Shown here piece by piece: positions 37,612-49,139 of a stretch of 64,000 nt of DNA. Made by a program: the position numbers and the translations under genes. Each line of letters opens with the position of its first letter. Within the stretch, counting starts at the first letter, position 1. The notes under the pieces are model-generated. The model did no database searches. It was not told the DNA's origin and saw only the letters and a program-made list of their open reading frames with translations. Origin of the DNA: Hyposmocoma kahamanoa (lineage: Eukaryota; Arthropoda; Insecta; Lepidoptera; Cosmopterigidae); the NCBI RefSeq assembly GCF_003589595.1, contig NW_020653855.1, positions 1,601,438-1,665,437 on the forward strand. The letters run 5' to 3'.

Positions 37612-39613
37612 TAGTGCGCGCGGAACTAGCTGGCCGCGCCTTAGGTAGGGACAGGGGTGAGGGGGCGGGTTGCTTGCTGCTCGCAACGCACATGAGATTA
37701 GACAGTGACGACCAATCTCGAGATATCGTGAACAATAATTGTTCAGTTATTGAAAAGAAAAAATTAAAGCCAATTGAACTTTTACAAGTTTATATTATAC
37801 CTATCTAATTAATTGCAATGTACAGTCGGCAGCACATCAGGCCGCCACAAACTGTCAGATTTCCTCAATTGATTTTCAACTTAAAGTCCAGGGAATAGAG
37901 TATAAAATTGATTGGATAAATTTGACATTTATGTATTGATGGACTTGCTGTTGTCCGTACATTGCAATTAAAAGTAAAATAAACCAAAAACAAATTAAAT
38001 GAAATTCTTCCGACATATTTGAATCATTTATGAAATTATTATTAATTAATTAGTGTAACTAACACGACTTTGTATTTATAGATATGAAATTACTCTGACA
38101 TATTATCCTCTGAATCACTTGATTCTGAATTGTCTGAACTTGAGTCAGAATCATCTTGTAAGTTTATAATGAATTCGTCCATCACAGTATCATATCTCAT
38201 ATCATGATTCCAGTATTCTTGTTCGTTTTTTTGTACGTGGTCGTCGCATTTTTGCCATTGTTCGGCAGAAAATTCAGAAAATAGTCTTGTTAGTATTGTA
38301 ATTTTCTCGTCCAATGTAGCATTAATGTGATCTCTGGCCAGGCAATTTTTTATATTTGCCCACACAAGCTCGATTGGGTTGAGATCTGGATGATATGGAG
38401 GTAGTCTTAGAACAGTATGACCTGCACCTTTCAGAAGTTCATCAATCGTGTATATTTTTTCTGATTGGGTCGTATTAATCAAGCCCAAGAGTTCAGCTTT
38501 GACCATCGTGGGAGAAAAGGGCACGTTATGATTTTGCAACCAATTCTGCATATTAATTTTCATACAGGACATAGTCGGTTTCTTCTCAACTTGCACACAG
38601 TGGTAAGCTGCATTGTCCATAACTATGACTGAGTTAGGTGGAAGTTTAGGTATTAACTTTCGATCAACCCAGTTGTAAAAATTTGTAGAGTTCATGTCTC
38701 CATGATAGTCTCCTGTTTTTGAATCTGATTTAAAAATTAGCAGAGCATCGTCAACTAACCCGTTCCGACTACCAGCGTGAACTATTATTAAACGCCTTCC
38801 TTTGCCTATATCTGCATAAACACCAGGCTCCGACGAAGATTGCCAACATTTTTGGACATTATGACTTTGGTTAACGTAAGTTTCGTCCAAAAAGAATATA
38901 TTTCGTTTGTCTTCTCTGAATTTTCTTATGGCCCTCAAATATTTCACTCGCCATTCAACAATGTTTGGTCTCTCTAATAAAAGGGATCTCTTCGATTTAC
39001 ATTTTTTAAATGAACATCCCAGTTTGTGCAAAAGTTCTCTTAAATAAGTTAATCCGCAATCTAAAATATTATCCTCTTTTAACACAGCATTTAGTTTTCG
39101 TAGACTTGGATTTGTTTTCTGTACCGTATAAAACTGATTTATTTTTCTTCTTATCACTCCTAAATCAAAATCATCAACTTGTATTTTCTTTTTTATCTCT
39201 TTTGGCCTTCGTGGAGAACTAAATTTTGCTTCCCCTGTATTTTGCAAGGATGTTTTACTTTGAGCAATCACTCTCCTTACATTTCGTTCTGATATCCCGG
39301 TTGCTTCTGCCACTAATTTATGAATATTCGCATCAGTTTTATATTCTAAACTATTGACATCGGCTTTCCGTTTTTTAAAAAACGTATGCACTTTAAATAT
39401 TATTTCCTTAGATTGTCTTTTTATCGGCAGACTCATCTTGACATTGCAATCTCTTGTGCGTTTTGTCTAAACTAGCCAGAACTGTCAACGTGTGTTGCCG
39501 CCGCGAAGTCCGGCGCCGAACTGAGTATTCTGAGTAATGACATCAAGTGCCCCCGCCTCCCCGTCCCACCGCTCACATACCTAAGGCGCGGCCAGCTAGT
39601 TCCGCGCGCACTA
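37612..39613 (-). mobile_element. complete Tc1/mariner-superfamily transposon (Sailor-like, DD81E)
   Basis: 2,002 bp, flanked by TA at 37610-37611 and 39614-39615. Terminal inverted repeats begin TAGTGCGCGCGGAACTAGCT and match perfectly for 36 bp (37612-37647 against 39613-39578). One uninterrupted transposase gene fills the interior. All hallmarks of a recent, possibly still mobile, copy. Confidence 0.95.
38090..39436 (-). CDS. IS630/Tc1/mariner transposase, 448 aa, DD81E
   Basis: Cuts and integrates the surrounding element. An N-terminal helix-turn-helix region lies at about residues 34-60 (ANIHKLVAEATGISERNVRR). Basic linkers are at 75-85 and 144-151. The DDE domain follows, with Asp184 in NIFFLDETYVNQ, Asp274 in SVIVMDNAAYH and Glu356 in YHPDLNPIELVW. 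Eighty-one residues separate the second Asp from Glu, against 34 in classic mariner and Tc1, which places it with the long-spacing group described as DD82E/Sailor. The C-terminus is strongly acidic (DDSDSSSDNSESSDSED, 428-444). The frame is uninterrupted from ATG to TAA, and the start fits the usual length of 400-450 aa. It lies between perfect terminal repeats. Group name is from memory; a phylogeny would settle it. Confidence 0.92.
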   Translation of the reverse strand: MSLPIKRQSKEIIFKVHTFFKKRKADVNSLEYKTDANIHKLVAEATGISERNVRRVIAQSKTSLQNTGEAKFSSPRRPKEIKKKIQVDDFDLGVIRRKINQFYTVQKTNPSLRKLNAVLKEDNILDCGLTYLRELLHKLGCSFKKCKSKRSLLLERPNIVEWRVKYLRAIRKFREDKRNIFFLDETYVNQSHNVQKCWQSSSEPGVYADIGKGRRLIIVHAGSRNGLVDDALLIFKSDSKTGDYHGDMNSTNFYNWVDRKLIPKLPPNSVIVMDNAAYHCVQVEKKPTMSCMKINMQNWLQNHNVPFSPTMVKAELLGLINTTQSEKIYTIDELLKGAGHTVLRLPPYHPDLNPIELVWANIKNCLARDHINATLDEKITILTRLFSEFSAEQWQKCDDHVQKNEQEYWNHDMRYDTVMDEFIINLQDDSDSSSDNSESSDSEDNMSE

Positions 39614-39624
39614 TAACTAAAATG

Positions 39625-40440
39625 CGGCTAACTGACAAGTGGTCAAACATCCGTTTTAAATAGTATAACGTAGAGCTCAAAATTCTCTATTTAAAAACAG
39701 TTAAAGTTATTTAACGAATCGGGCATATCGGAACTTACCCTAATTATATACATAGTTAAAATATCATTAAACAATATCAATATTCTAAAACTGCGTTATG
39801 ATCTTTTATGACATCTCAACTCAAAAATTATTTTGTCACATTGCCGCATTTTAGTTAACGTACGGCTGTACGGCGGACAAGCCACGTGACAATTATAAAT
39901 CGTATTAATTAATATTCGTAACAAAGCGAGCAGGCATACTTTGAAACAGGTGTTTGTCTCTATCTATTACACTTCGTGTGACAGGGACAGGCCATGCTGC
40001 GTAAACAAATGCAACGTGTATGACAACTTATGAATCAAATTCATGACACATTGACGTTCTGTATATAGATTGTTTTTATTATTATTTGGTTTTGCTTGCT
40101 GCCTGTACGGGGTATAATAGCACCATGTAACATGATTTGTGTTTTTGGGATATCAATCAGTTTTTATATAATATTTCACCACAAAATACTCGACACGACA
40201 AAAACATCGAATACTTTAAATAATAAAAGTTGCCACGGAAATTAAATAATGTACCATAGTCGGAGAATGACCGTGTTACGTTGTGTAATTTAATCAAATG
40301 AAAAAAAAAATCCTCATAAGGTGTTAAACGGAAAATACCACTTTTCTCGTGAGTATTTATTTATATTTTGGTGGCCCAGCTGATGCACTGTCGGCCCTGG
40401 ATGAAAAGGTCCCTAGTTTGATTCCTGACAGGACCAGTTT
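39625..40440. other. intergenic AT-rich stretch
   Basis: Nothing recognised. Confidence 0.35.
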
Positions 40441-40467
40441 CGGAAACGAGTATGAGTGTGAGAGAGT

Positions 40468-41545
40468 AGTAGCAGTAGAGCTGAAAGAGTTCGCCCAGGG
40501 AAGTACTGCCATCTTACTTATTTCTGCCGCAAACCGGTTTTGAAGAGTAGGGCTTGCTAGTGAAATTACAGGTACATGGGACTTTTCAACTTATGTCTCA
40601 GGGTGACAGGCGCAGTGACAGGGCCCCTCAGATCTTTGCGATTTAAAGCTTAGAGTGGCACTGCAACTGTTATGGACAGTCCCATATCTTTCTACATAAG
40701 TTTTGTTTATAGTGCCACTCCCTATCAACCTCTTGGTTATGCGGAAAACGCACTGTGACCTGTGCGAGCGAACCCGCAAAGGAACCATCTAAGTCAGGTC
40801 CTAATCCCGGATCAGCACGTTTGCACGACTTAACGGCTAATGCCCTAGCCGAGCCACCTCAGGTGCATGTACAGCACCCTCCCTGTTTTCCAGATAGGTA
40901 TCGGAGGTGTAGGCATGCTCACTTACACCGCTGAGCCGCCGACCCTAAATCGACTATCAAATTTCCTCATTGGTGGCGGAGCTGTAGGGCACGTTCACTT
41001 CCCGACGCCGAATGAAAGGCGTCTCTCCAGTTCCCAAATTCCTACGCGAAGGGACCGGAAGATGTCCAGCTCATCCTCTACTAGCTCTCCGGGCTAGTGC
41101 CGGAGATGCCAAGTAGCAGTATCGTGCGACAATATCCGGACATAGCTACCGACTTAAAGGGCAACTCACGTGCCCGGCGCGTTACCTCGCCTCAGGCCCT
41201 CAACTAGACCAGTACTAAGACGCGCTAACTGCGCGCGGGACGAACGCCCCGGCCACACACCACCGGGGCAGACGAACGTGTCCGTACCTTCAGTTAACCA
41301 CAAACCCCGGCGAGTCCCATACCCAAGTCCGGGTCCGCCAGAGATGCCCGTGAAGGCGTATAATTGGCGGAGGGCTTGGCCCGGACGCCCGCTGCACCCT
41401 GGTCTTGGCGTCGACCCCGTAGTCTCTCCGGAAAACCCTATCTCTCCGGTCGGTAGATAGGGTCATACTAAGTGTTATGGTCAGGCGTGATGCTTACCAC
41501 CATCCGTATGACTTGTTCATGACGTCACTAGGTATCATAAACCTG
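40468..41545 (+). repeat. family C copy split by family G
   Basis: 40468-40679 and 41473-41545 rejoin into family C. The junction word TGTTATGGACAG (40668-40679) is duplicated as TGTTATGGTCAG (41473-41484). Confidence 0.85.
40680..41472. mobile_element. family G GC-rich retroposon, 793 bp
   Basis: Bounded by a 12-bp duplication with one mismatch. Starts TCCCATATCTTTCTACATAA. GC-rich interior with CTCTCCGGGC and CACCACCGGGGC. Open frames (40867-41097, 41170-41460) have no family I recognise. The first 280 bp match 45953-46201. May be a LINE UTR or a SINE. Confidence 0.7.
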
Positions 41546-42370
41546 TTAATAAAGCTGTCTTTTTGGGAGTGACCTTAGACAGTACACTCCAATGGTTTCC
41601 ACATATATCTTCCTTGGCCAGCAGCTTAAGCTCTGCTGCATACGCAGTCCGTACAATACGTGAACTTACCAATGTTGCTATTGCTAGACTAGTTTACTTT
41701 AGTTACTTTCATAGTATAATGTCCTACGGGATTCTCATGTGGGGTAAGGCGGCAGATATACAAACCATATTTGTGTTGCAAGAACGAGCGATTCGTTCTG
41801 TGTACCGTTTAGGTTCTCGGATTTCTCTCAGAGAAAAGTTTAGGGAGACTGGTATCATGACTGTGTCATCACAGTACATTTACTCAAATGTTTTGTATGC
41901 CCGTAAAAATATACATAACTTCGTTTAAAAAGTAGATATCCATCATATTAACCTTAGAACCTAAGTCCATACTCATGGTACCACGTTTTCGTTTAACTAA
42001 GGCAAACAATTCTTTTACGGGGAACTGTTTACGTTCTTACAATAAGATTCCGGAGCACATATTAACTTTACCATTTCCTAAGTTTAAAACTTACATTAAT
42101 AACATTTTAATTGGAAAGTCATATTAAAAAATTGTAGACTACGTGTTACGTAAACATGTATGGAAAGACAATGTAAGTCTAGATTTCACACAAATATGAT
42201 TGAAAATGTATTGTTCTATAGCATTTAAGTTTATTTGAAAAGAGCAATCCCTATATAGTTTCATGCTTGTTCTTCTCAGGGAGGTCAGCCTAGTGAACGA
42301 GCAGTAGCTTAAAAAATGACGTTTTCAAGTGTAAAAATTTTAACTATGAAATAAATTATTATTCGACTGT
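41546..42370 (+). pseudogene. Jockey-like RT C-terminus and 3' UTR
   Basis: 41563-41928 encodes VTLDSTLQWFPHISSLASSL, AYAVRTIRELTNVAIARLVY, FHSIMSYGILMWGKAADIQT and LQERAIRSVYRLGSRISLRE. Decayed frames continue (MVPRFRLTKANNSF, YNKIPEHILTLPFPKFKT) to about 42130. The 3' UTR carries GTTCTTCTCAGGGAGGTCAG. Related to 30686-31320 and 5130-5285. Confidence 0.85.
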
Positions 42371-42399
42371 AACTAAAAACAATTATATTGTGTTTTTGT

Positions 42400-43110
42400 G
42401 GCCGGATTGAATTTCGTTGCATCAGGTAATTAGTGTGGTTATTATTGAGAACTTTCAATTTATGAAGTCGGGTAAAAAATGAACATTGTTCATCGAAAAA
42501 GAAACAAAAGACAAACTACACGGTTGTAAAACCGATGTCGCGCAGTCAGGGTTTAAAATTGCTGATTAATATTTAAGGCGAAGCTATTACCCATTACTGA
42601 ATCAATTGTCTTTAATGACAATCATTAAATTATTCTAATGATAATGATGTGTCACAATTGTATTATAATACATTCTTTTTGAATTTATTCCCATCGGTTC
42701 AACGGAGTTTTCCTTTCTATTTGGTCGGTTTTTGTATCAACAACTACAGCAATCTATACTCCGTCCTTAGAGGATGGAAAAAAATAAAGACTCCGTCCAA
42801 TCATTTGTTTAACTTTTGACAGCTCGATTTCTAATAAATAAGTGATGTCCTAACGCGTTTCTGATTCGGTTTTTTTTATAACAATCGATTTTATTTATGA
42901 AAAAAAGAACAAGATCTTCTTTTTTGAATCCGCTCACATTCACATCTGCTTGGGGTCTTGATGTTGCGTTTGACAATTTGTGTATTCCAGAATTGATCAT
43001 TAATGTTAATGTCCTCATTAAGTGATGATTTCCGTTCATATGGAGAAAAATCCAACGATTTATTGTAACAAACAATAAGAATTTATTATTATTTTTTTAA
43101 TAATGCACAC
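42400..43110. other. intergenic, nothing recognised
   Basis: Open frame 42809-43075 (minus, 88 codons) has no recognisable domain. Confidence 0.35.
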
Positions 43111-43119
43111 ATTGCCTAA

Positions 43120-43283
43120 CTGCCTTCATGGCCGAACGGTTACCAGGTTACGAACGACTGTCACGTAGAGGTCCCAGGTTCGATTCCCGTGCCGGGAGAA
43201 ATAATTGTATGGCCTACATTTATTTCTCTCGTGAGTTTGGGTGTAATTTATTGTTGTCTATGGCACCCGCGACATAGGGTTTC
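43120..43283 (+). repeat. family B SINE
   Basis: tRNA-like head (ATGGCCGAACGGTTACC, GGTTCGATTCC) then the body GGCCTACATTTATTTCTCTC to GCACCCGCGACATAGGG. Confidence 0.85.
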
Positions 43284-43454
43284 ATATTTATGAGTAATTT
43301 AATTTCATTCTAATTTATTAGACAGTTACCAAAATTTATCAACTTGAATAATCTTCGTTACATAATCTGTTAGCTCGATAAATATCGGAGCTAAAGAGCA
43401 ATACGCTTCACTAAATTAAAAAAATAAAAGAGCCCATGAAGTGTTGCATTTTTG

Positions 43455-43760
43455 TCTATGGTTGTATGTCAATAATTTTTTTTTTATTTTTTTTTTTATG
43501 CATGACAGGCAAATGACTCCACCTGATGTTAAGTGGAAAGTGGTATCCAAACGCGAAGGAACCTAGTGCAGCGATGAAACCCTCACTGCACTAGCCACCT
43601 CCACCCTGCCTGCCTACAATAAGCCTCTTCACGCTTCGTTTGAAGGACCCCATATTACGGAACTTCGGAGGCATGCATTTGTCTTTAGTGGGGTAGGCCC
43701 TCCAGTCTGGAGGGAGAGTCCCCACATAACCCCTGAGTCTCCCTGGGTTAGACGGAGTAT
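43455..43760 (-). pseudogene. non-LTR RT C-terminal fragment with A-rich tail
   Basis: The minus strand reads MPPKFRNMGSFKRSVKRLIV followed by a 3' UTR with CACTTAACATCAGGTGGAGT and an A-rich tail (43479-43499). Same family as 22545-22863. Confidence 0.7.
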
Positions 43761-43934
43761 AATGTTATATCTTACATATTCATTTGTAATTGAAATTTTT
43801 CGGACGAAAAAGGAGAGAAAAAGAAAATTAATCGTTTATGACGAAGCGTAACTGTGAAAATTATTTGTTATATAAAAACAATGGTATTTGTTGTTAACAT
43901 TTTAATTAGTTAATTTTACCTATTTATTTTTTCT

Positions 43935-44425
43935 ATGTAAAGCACAAGTTCGATCCTGTATGGAGTACTGCTGCCACCTTTGGGACGGCTCTGCCCAATA
44001 CCAGTTAGCTGCCTTGGACTCGGTGGAGCGTAAAGCAAAGAGACTTATTAACAATAATCCTCTTGTGGAGTCGAAGCTCCAAAATCTCGATCATCGCAGT
44101 AAAGTAGCCTGCTTGTCGGTTTTCTATCGGATACATTTCGGGGAGTGTGCGCAGGAACTTTTCAATTTGGTTCCGCCCTCACCGTTCCTCCTTCGGTCGA
44201 CGAAGGTCCGGAGCACTCTATTCTTATGTCGTTGATATTCCACCTATTCGCACTAAGCGCTTTGCTTCCTCCTTTCTGATGCGTACGGCAAAGGAATGGA
44301 ATGCTCTACCGGCATCTGTATTTCCCGAAAAGTACAATTTGGGGCTATTCAAGGCTAGAGTGAATAGGCATTTTTTAGGCAAACGCGTCCCATCGTCGGT
44401 CACATCGTCGCTTAACATCAGGTGA
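43935..44425 (+). pseudogene. Jockey-like RT C-terminus, one frameshift
   Basis: First frame: [60 protein letters not shown]. After a frameshift near 44200: [40 protein letters not shown] and [10 protein letters not shown]. Together about 155 residues of the thumb/C-terminal region. 5'-truncated. Confidence 0.85.
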
Positions 44426-44754
44426 GATTGTGGCCAAGCGTGTGTCTATTATATATATATATAAAAAAAATACCTCTGAGATGCCGAATATTTGTATACA
44501 AATTTATTTATTTATTTACTTTAAATGATTACAATAAAGGTCAACATCCATTGTTAGGTTAAGAACAGTTGTTCAGAATGCAATGATTACTGCTGGCTAC
44601 TACACTAGAAAAACCCTGTATAGTGCGAGGTCAGGTGTTACAAAAAGTGTTACAATTTAATATGACTGGGCAAGTAACAACGGTTGGTGATATTACTTGC
44701 ATAATATGTTTAAACAAGAGGTTTACAAATTTTGCTTCAACAGACACCATTCAG

Positions 44755-44935
44755 TGCCATTCCGGGGTTTAAATCGCAAAGATCTGAAGGGCACTGCCGT
44801 TGCGCTCGTCACCATGAGACATAAGTCGACATGACCCAAGTGCCTGCAATTTCACCAGCACAATTACTCTTCAAAACCGATACCCACATTACCACTTGGC
44901 GGCAGAAATAGGTAAGGTAGTAAACTACAGCTTAA
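44755..44935 (-). repeat. family C, partial
   Basis: GGTTTAAATCGCAAAGATCT, CACCATGAGACATAAGTCGA and GGCGGCAGAAATAGGTAAGG, reverse of 5860-6030. Confidence 0.8.
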
Positions 44936-45952
44936 ACTTTCGTAATAGATGCTCCATGCTCAAATGTGGAATGAATATGGGATCTGTCTGTTCCAATCTA
45001 TTGTACCAGAAAAGTAAACAAACAGATCATTGACCCGACCATAGACAGTTCAGTGATGGGCAACTGTACTGCCAAATACAAATCGTTTAATGAATTGAAT
45101 GAATCGATTTGATTAATTGAATCTGTTGGAATAACTGGGTTGTATATAATAAAATGGGTTTTGCGATTTTGCTGCTGATTACTATAAAAAATATGTGATT
45201 CAATACTAGGTGATGATATTTCATACATGAGATTAGAAATGTTTTCTTACATAAGATTTACAATTTCCGCAATCAAATTTTAAATTCTCTTTCAAACCCT
45301 TACACTTAGATATTCGTTCGATTGCGATTACATTTTCGATTTACTAATTGATTACAAAAACTTTAATTGAATTTACCGAATAAGTTATTTCCGTACAGCT
45401 TTAGACTATCAACCATAGACTATTCACAAATCTATATTTGAAAAAATAACCTCACTTTTGAACTAACACTTTTCAACTAGGATTTTAATATGTTATGAAT
45501 AACAATAACAAAATATGGCTGGAAAAAATGATGAGGTATCAATACCAAATCTTCAAAATATACATACGGGAAAGTTTTAGTTATTCCATTTATTGAGTAA
45601 TTGCTTTAAAATTTTAACCAAACACTTTTGTTTACCTTTCTGGTATAATGGATTAGAACAGACTTTAGGAATTTCTGGTCATTTCACGAACTAACTTCTT
45701 TTCTGAAGCTATAGATACTTGATCCTTATAATGAATTTGTATATGTATTTAACAAAAAAATTGGAATTTTAGTATGGTCTGAATAATATATACAATTATG
45801 TAACTAAGTTTTCATGAGAAAATTTGCAAAGGGCATATTGGCACGCAAGCGTACAGTTCTGCTGCTTTGTAAAATTTTTAATCGATGTATAATTACTCGT
45901 AATGTCGATGGTTCCAGCCCCACACCTTCGAACTAACTAACTTCAGTAGCAG

Positions 45953-46201
45953 CCCCATAATTTTCTACATTAGTTTTGTTTATAGTACCCTACCGACCCT
46001 CAGGGTATACAAGAAGGGCACTATAACCTGTGCGAGCGAGATAGGGACCCCGTCTCAGTCAGGTCCTAACCCCGGATCAGCACGTTTGCACGTACTTCAT
46101 CCGGTTCTCTGTAAGGCTAGTCCCTTAGGTGAGCCGCCCCGGATGCACGTACAGCATCTTATTTTCCAGATAGGTGGGTAGGAGCTGTAGGCAACTTTAT
46201 T
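45953..46201. mobile_element. family G, truncated copy with 15-bp TSD
   Basis: Flanks TAACTTCAGTAGCAG (45938-45952) and TAACTTCATTAGCAG (46202-46216). Matches 40690-40915 (GTCAGGTCCTAA, CGGATCAGCACGTTTGCACG). Confidence 0.8.
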
Positions 46202-46366
46202 TAACTTCATTAGCAGTGGAGCTCCTTGTGAAAGTGTTCGTCCAGGGAAGTAATGCCACCATGCTAACTCATCTATTTCTGACGTCAAGCAGTAATGTGA
46301 GCATTACTGCGTTCCGGTTTAGAAGGGTAAGGGTGCTGGTGAAATTACAGGCACATGAGACTTGTC

Positions 46367-46615
46367 AAGTCATATAAGAATAAGAATAAGAAAAATTTAT
46401 TGTGTTCGCCGAGACACGTGACGTGAATGAGCTTAAAAACTACAATATTATAACATCTTAAACTTAAAACTATAACAAATGTAATTTGCATACAAATCCA
46501 ATTTACTTTAGATAATCTGAAACATTGCGTCATCACAATAAACATAATAATAAAAATAAATGTGTGTCGCGACTCACCCAAACGGAACTTGCTCAGCGTC
46601 TACGGGCAGGAAATT
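46367..46615 (-). repeat. non-LTR 3' UTR with TTCTTA tail
   Basis: On the minus strand it ends AATAAATTTTTCTTATTCTT, the microsatellite-like tail of some insect LINEs. No coding sequence is left. Confidence 0.55.
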
Positions 46616-46765
46616 CTATGTCTCAGGGTGACGGACGCAGTGGCAGTGCCACTCAGATCTTTGCGATTTAAAGTTCTGAGTGGCACTGCATATGGATAGG
46701 CGTGTCGCTTACCATTTGGTATTATAAAAAAATAACTGCTCACCAAATAAACTAGTCACTAACTT

Positions 46766-46945
46766 AAAATCGAGGGTTCAATTTGTTCCACAATCTTTAG
46801 CAATCTAACTTTCAGATATTAATGAATTCAGAATCTGAAATTTAAAATACTGTATCTGATTTTTTGTTATGATAAAAACAATGAGGCGAACAAGCCATAC
46901 GCCTGGTGGTAAGCGACACGCCGTTTCATATATAAGGTCTTATTA
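46766..46945. repeat. local duplication, copy 1
   Basis: About 180 bp near-identical to 48395-48590, including both non-repeat sequence (TTAATGAATTCAGAATCTGA) and the start of a family C piece. Confidence 0.75.
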
Positions 46946-47020
46946 TTATAAAGTTCTGAGTGGCATTGTATATGTATAGGCGTGTCGTTTACCATTTGGT
47001 ATTTTATAAAAATACCTGCT
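46882..47020 (-). repeat. family C fragments, rearranged
   Basis: ACGCCTGGTGGTAAGCGACA (minus) followed by a short plus-oriented piece TGTATAGGCGTGTCGTTTAC. Confidence 0.6.
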
Positions 47021-47411
47021 CACCAAACTTGTCAGTTAAGTTTCGAAAGAGTTGCATCGAAACGATGTATATTTCGAAATTTCAAGTGCTCGTTACTAGT
47101 AAGCAAGACAGGCGTGGTGTAATAGCACCATAGTTAAAAATAGTTAAAAGTTATTAAACAACCGACAAAAATGTTTAATAGAGTCTTCGTTTGATATTAA
47201 ACAATGGAACTTTACAATGAAAGTGATCCAATACAAAATTTCAACCTTTTGGCAATACGCAAAATAAGATTTGAAGTTGTGACATTTTCATAATATGAAA
47301 TTTATTACTATTGAAGTACTAAAGTTTGTGCCTTCGCGTTAGTCTTGGAAAATAATGATTTAGCTGCAAAAAGTTATCTTTGATTATTTTAATATTTAAC
47401 CATTTAAAAAT

Positions 47412-48160
47412 TATGAATTCGAACGATCGAACATTTACAAAAATTCCTGCGATCCAGCCGGATTAGAACCGACGTTTTCTAGCAAACCGTGTCAGACGCT
47501 ATGCCAACTAAGCCACGGAACGAACCAACGAACGAAGGAATTTTTATAAGTGTTCGTTCTTTGTATTAATAATTATAACAAACTAGAGGAGTTTCTTTAC
47601 CAAAACCATAATTGAATATCAATTCAACACAAATTTAATTACAATTAATAGCGACATCTCTATCCAGGGCTGGTAGCTGTAAAGTTACCTAACTGGGTGA
47701 CGAAATACTTTCATAGATTTCTCATAGATGGCGCTACGGCTGAAAAGTCGTTGGAAACCAAATACAAAGATACGACAAACAAGCACATAGAAAAATTCGT
47801 GAGGCCCGCTGGTTCGTTTAGTGGCTTAGCTGGCATAGCGTCTGGCACGGTTTGCTAGAAGACGTCGGTTGGAATCCGGCCTAATCGAAGAAATTTTTTC
47901 TGAGTATTCGATCTTTGTTTTAATAATTAATAATAATAATAACGCACACACTCAACATAGCCCCGCACTAGGGAAACCCTGTGTCGCGGGTGCCATGGAC
48001 ACACATATAGATAACCACAAATTACACCCAAACTCAACTATTTCTCCCGGCCCGAGAATCGAACCTGGGACCTCTGCGTGGCAGTCCGGCATGGTTTCGG
48101 CCACGGAGGCAGTTGAATTATAACAAACTAGTGGAGTAATTTCACAAAAAATAATTGAAA
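47412..48160. repeat. two family A tRNA cores in opposite orientation
   Basis: A minus core at 47450-47525 (CGGATTAGAACCGACG, GCCAACTAAGCCACGG) and a plus core at 47810-47880 (GTGGCTTAGCTGGCATAGCG, GGTTGGAATCC). They share TATTAATAATTATAACAAAC flanks. The plus copy's 3' flank is split by a family B SINE (47938-48118) and resumes at 48119. Confidence 0.75.
47938..48118 (-). repeat. family B SINE inside family A
   Basis: Full-length minus copy: CGCACACACTCAACATAGCC ... CGAACCTGGGACCTCTGC ... GCCACGGAGGCAG. Confidence 0.85.
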
Positions 48161-48394
48161 ATGAATATGTACCATAACTTCCAAATCCTAAAAGAATAGC
48201 GTGTAGCAATCAATTAACAAAGTATCCTTGATCGTAATGCTAATTGTAAATTATTGAACAGATCTTATTAAACGTTACGTGCACCAACGTTGTATCTTGT
48301 AAAGGTTAAAGTCAAGATTAATTGATTGCAAATAGTAAACTAGTTTATTTGCTTTGAATTAGCTTTGTAAAGTATTTCAGGAGTCAATTAATTT

Positions 48395-48595
48395 AAAATC
48401 GATGGTTCAATTTATTCCACAATCTTTAGCATTCTGACTTTTAGATATTAATGAATTCAGAATCTGAAATTTAAAATACTGTATCTGACTTTTTTTGTTA
48501 TGATACAAAATGACGGAGCGTACAAATCAAGTGGCTGGTGGTAAGCGACACGCCGTTTCATATCTAAGGCCTTATTCAGAGTGGCAGCGGACACG
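48395..48595. repeat. local duplication, copy 2
   Basis: Matches 46766-46945 over its full length, 1.63 kb away and in the same orientation. Confidence 0.75.
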
Positions 48596-48606
48596 GATAC
48601 GTGTAA

Positions 48607-48925
48607 ATTAGCGATGGGCGAGTCGAGTTATTTAACTCGATTAACTCGAGTCAACTCGAGTTACTCGAGACAACTCGAGTCAAATGGAGTTACTCGAGTC
48701 TCCTCCAGTTACTTTTTTATGAACTCGGTGCGGTTTCCGCCGAGTTGAATACTTCATTCATACAGCGCGTCGGCTATCGTTCTCACTCGGTCGGTTCGGC
48801 GACTCTCGGAGCACGCTCGAGTCGCGGTAGGCCGGTCGGTGGTACCCAACTCGGTGAATTGTCGGTTCGAGTTCTACTCGCGACTCGCGGTTGCTCTGTC
48901 AGCCACCGAATCGAGTGAAAAAAAT
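48607..48925 (+). mobile_element. hAT-like left end with ACTCGAGT repeats
   Basis: Begins TAGCGATGGGCGAGTCGAG, the style of a hAT terminal repeat, followed by at least six ACTCGAGT-type palindromic octamers to about 48700 and a GC-rich region. No matching right end is seen, so it is probably truncated. Confidence 0.5.
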
Positions 48926-49139
48926 ACAACTAGTGTAAATCAAATGTACGTAGACACTCGTAGCGTTCACATTGGCCGCGTGTGTCGGCGGGTGCTTGCC
49001 TCGGGTAGGTCTATTGGCTCGGTCCGCCCGTACCTTTCACAGTGTTTGCGATTTCGACGTGTGGATGTACCAGCTCGTAGCCGCTTCGGCACTGTGAAAG
49101 GGAAGACGCCAAGATCCGCTCGCCAGCACTCTGAGTGAG

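Larger units (their letters stand above)
45938..46735 (+). repeat. family C copy with two insertions
   Basis: Pieces 45938-45952, 46217-46366 and 46616-46735. Interrupted by family G (45953-46201) and by a minus-strand LINE tail (46367-46615). Confidence 0.75.

Noticed and set aside
43120..43200. tRNA-like sequence (also at 15.7, 37.2, 47.5, 47.8, 48.0, 53.3, 59.2 and 60.2 kb)
   Set aside because: A and B boxes are present, but acceptor stems do not pair well and each is continuous with a repeated body, so these are SINE heads and not tRNA genes.
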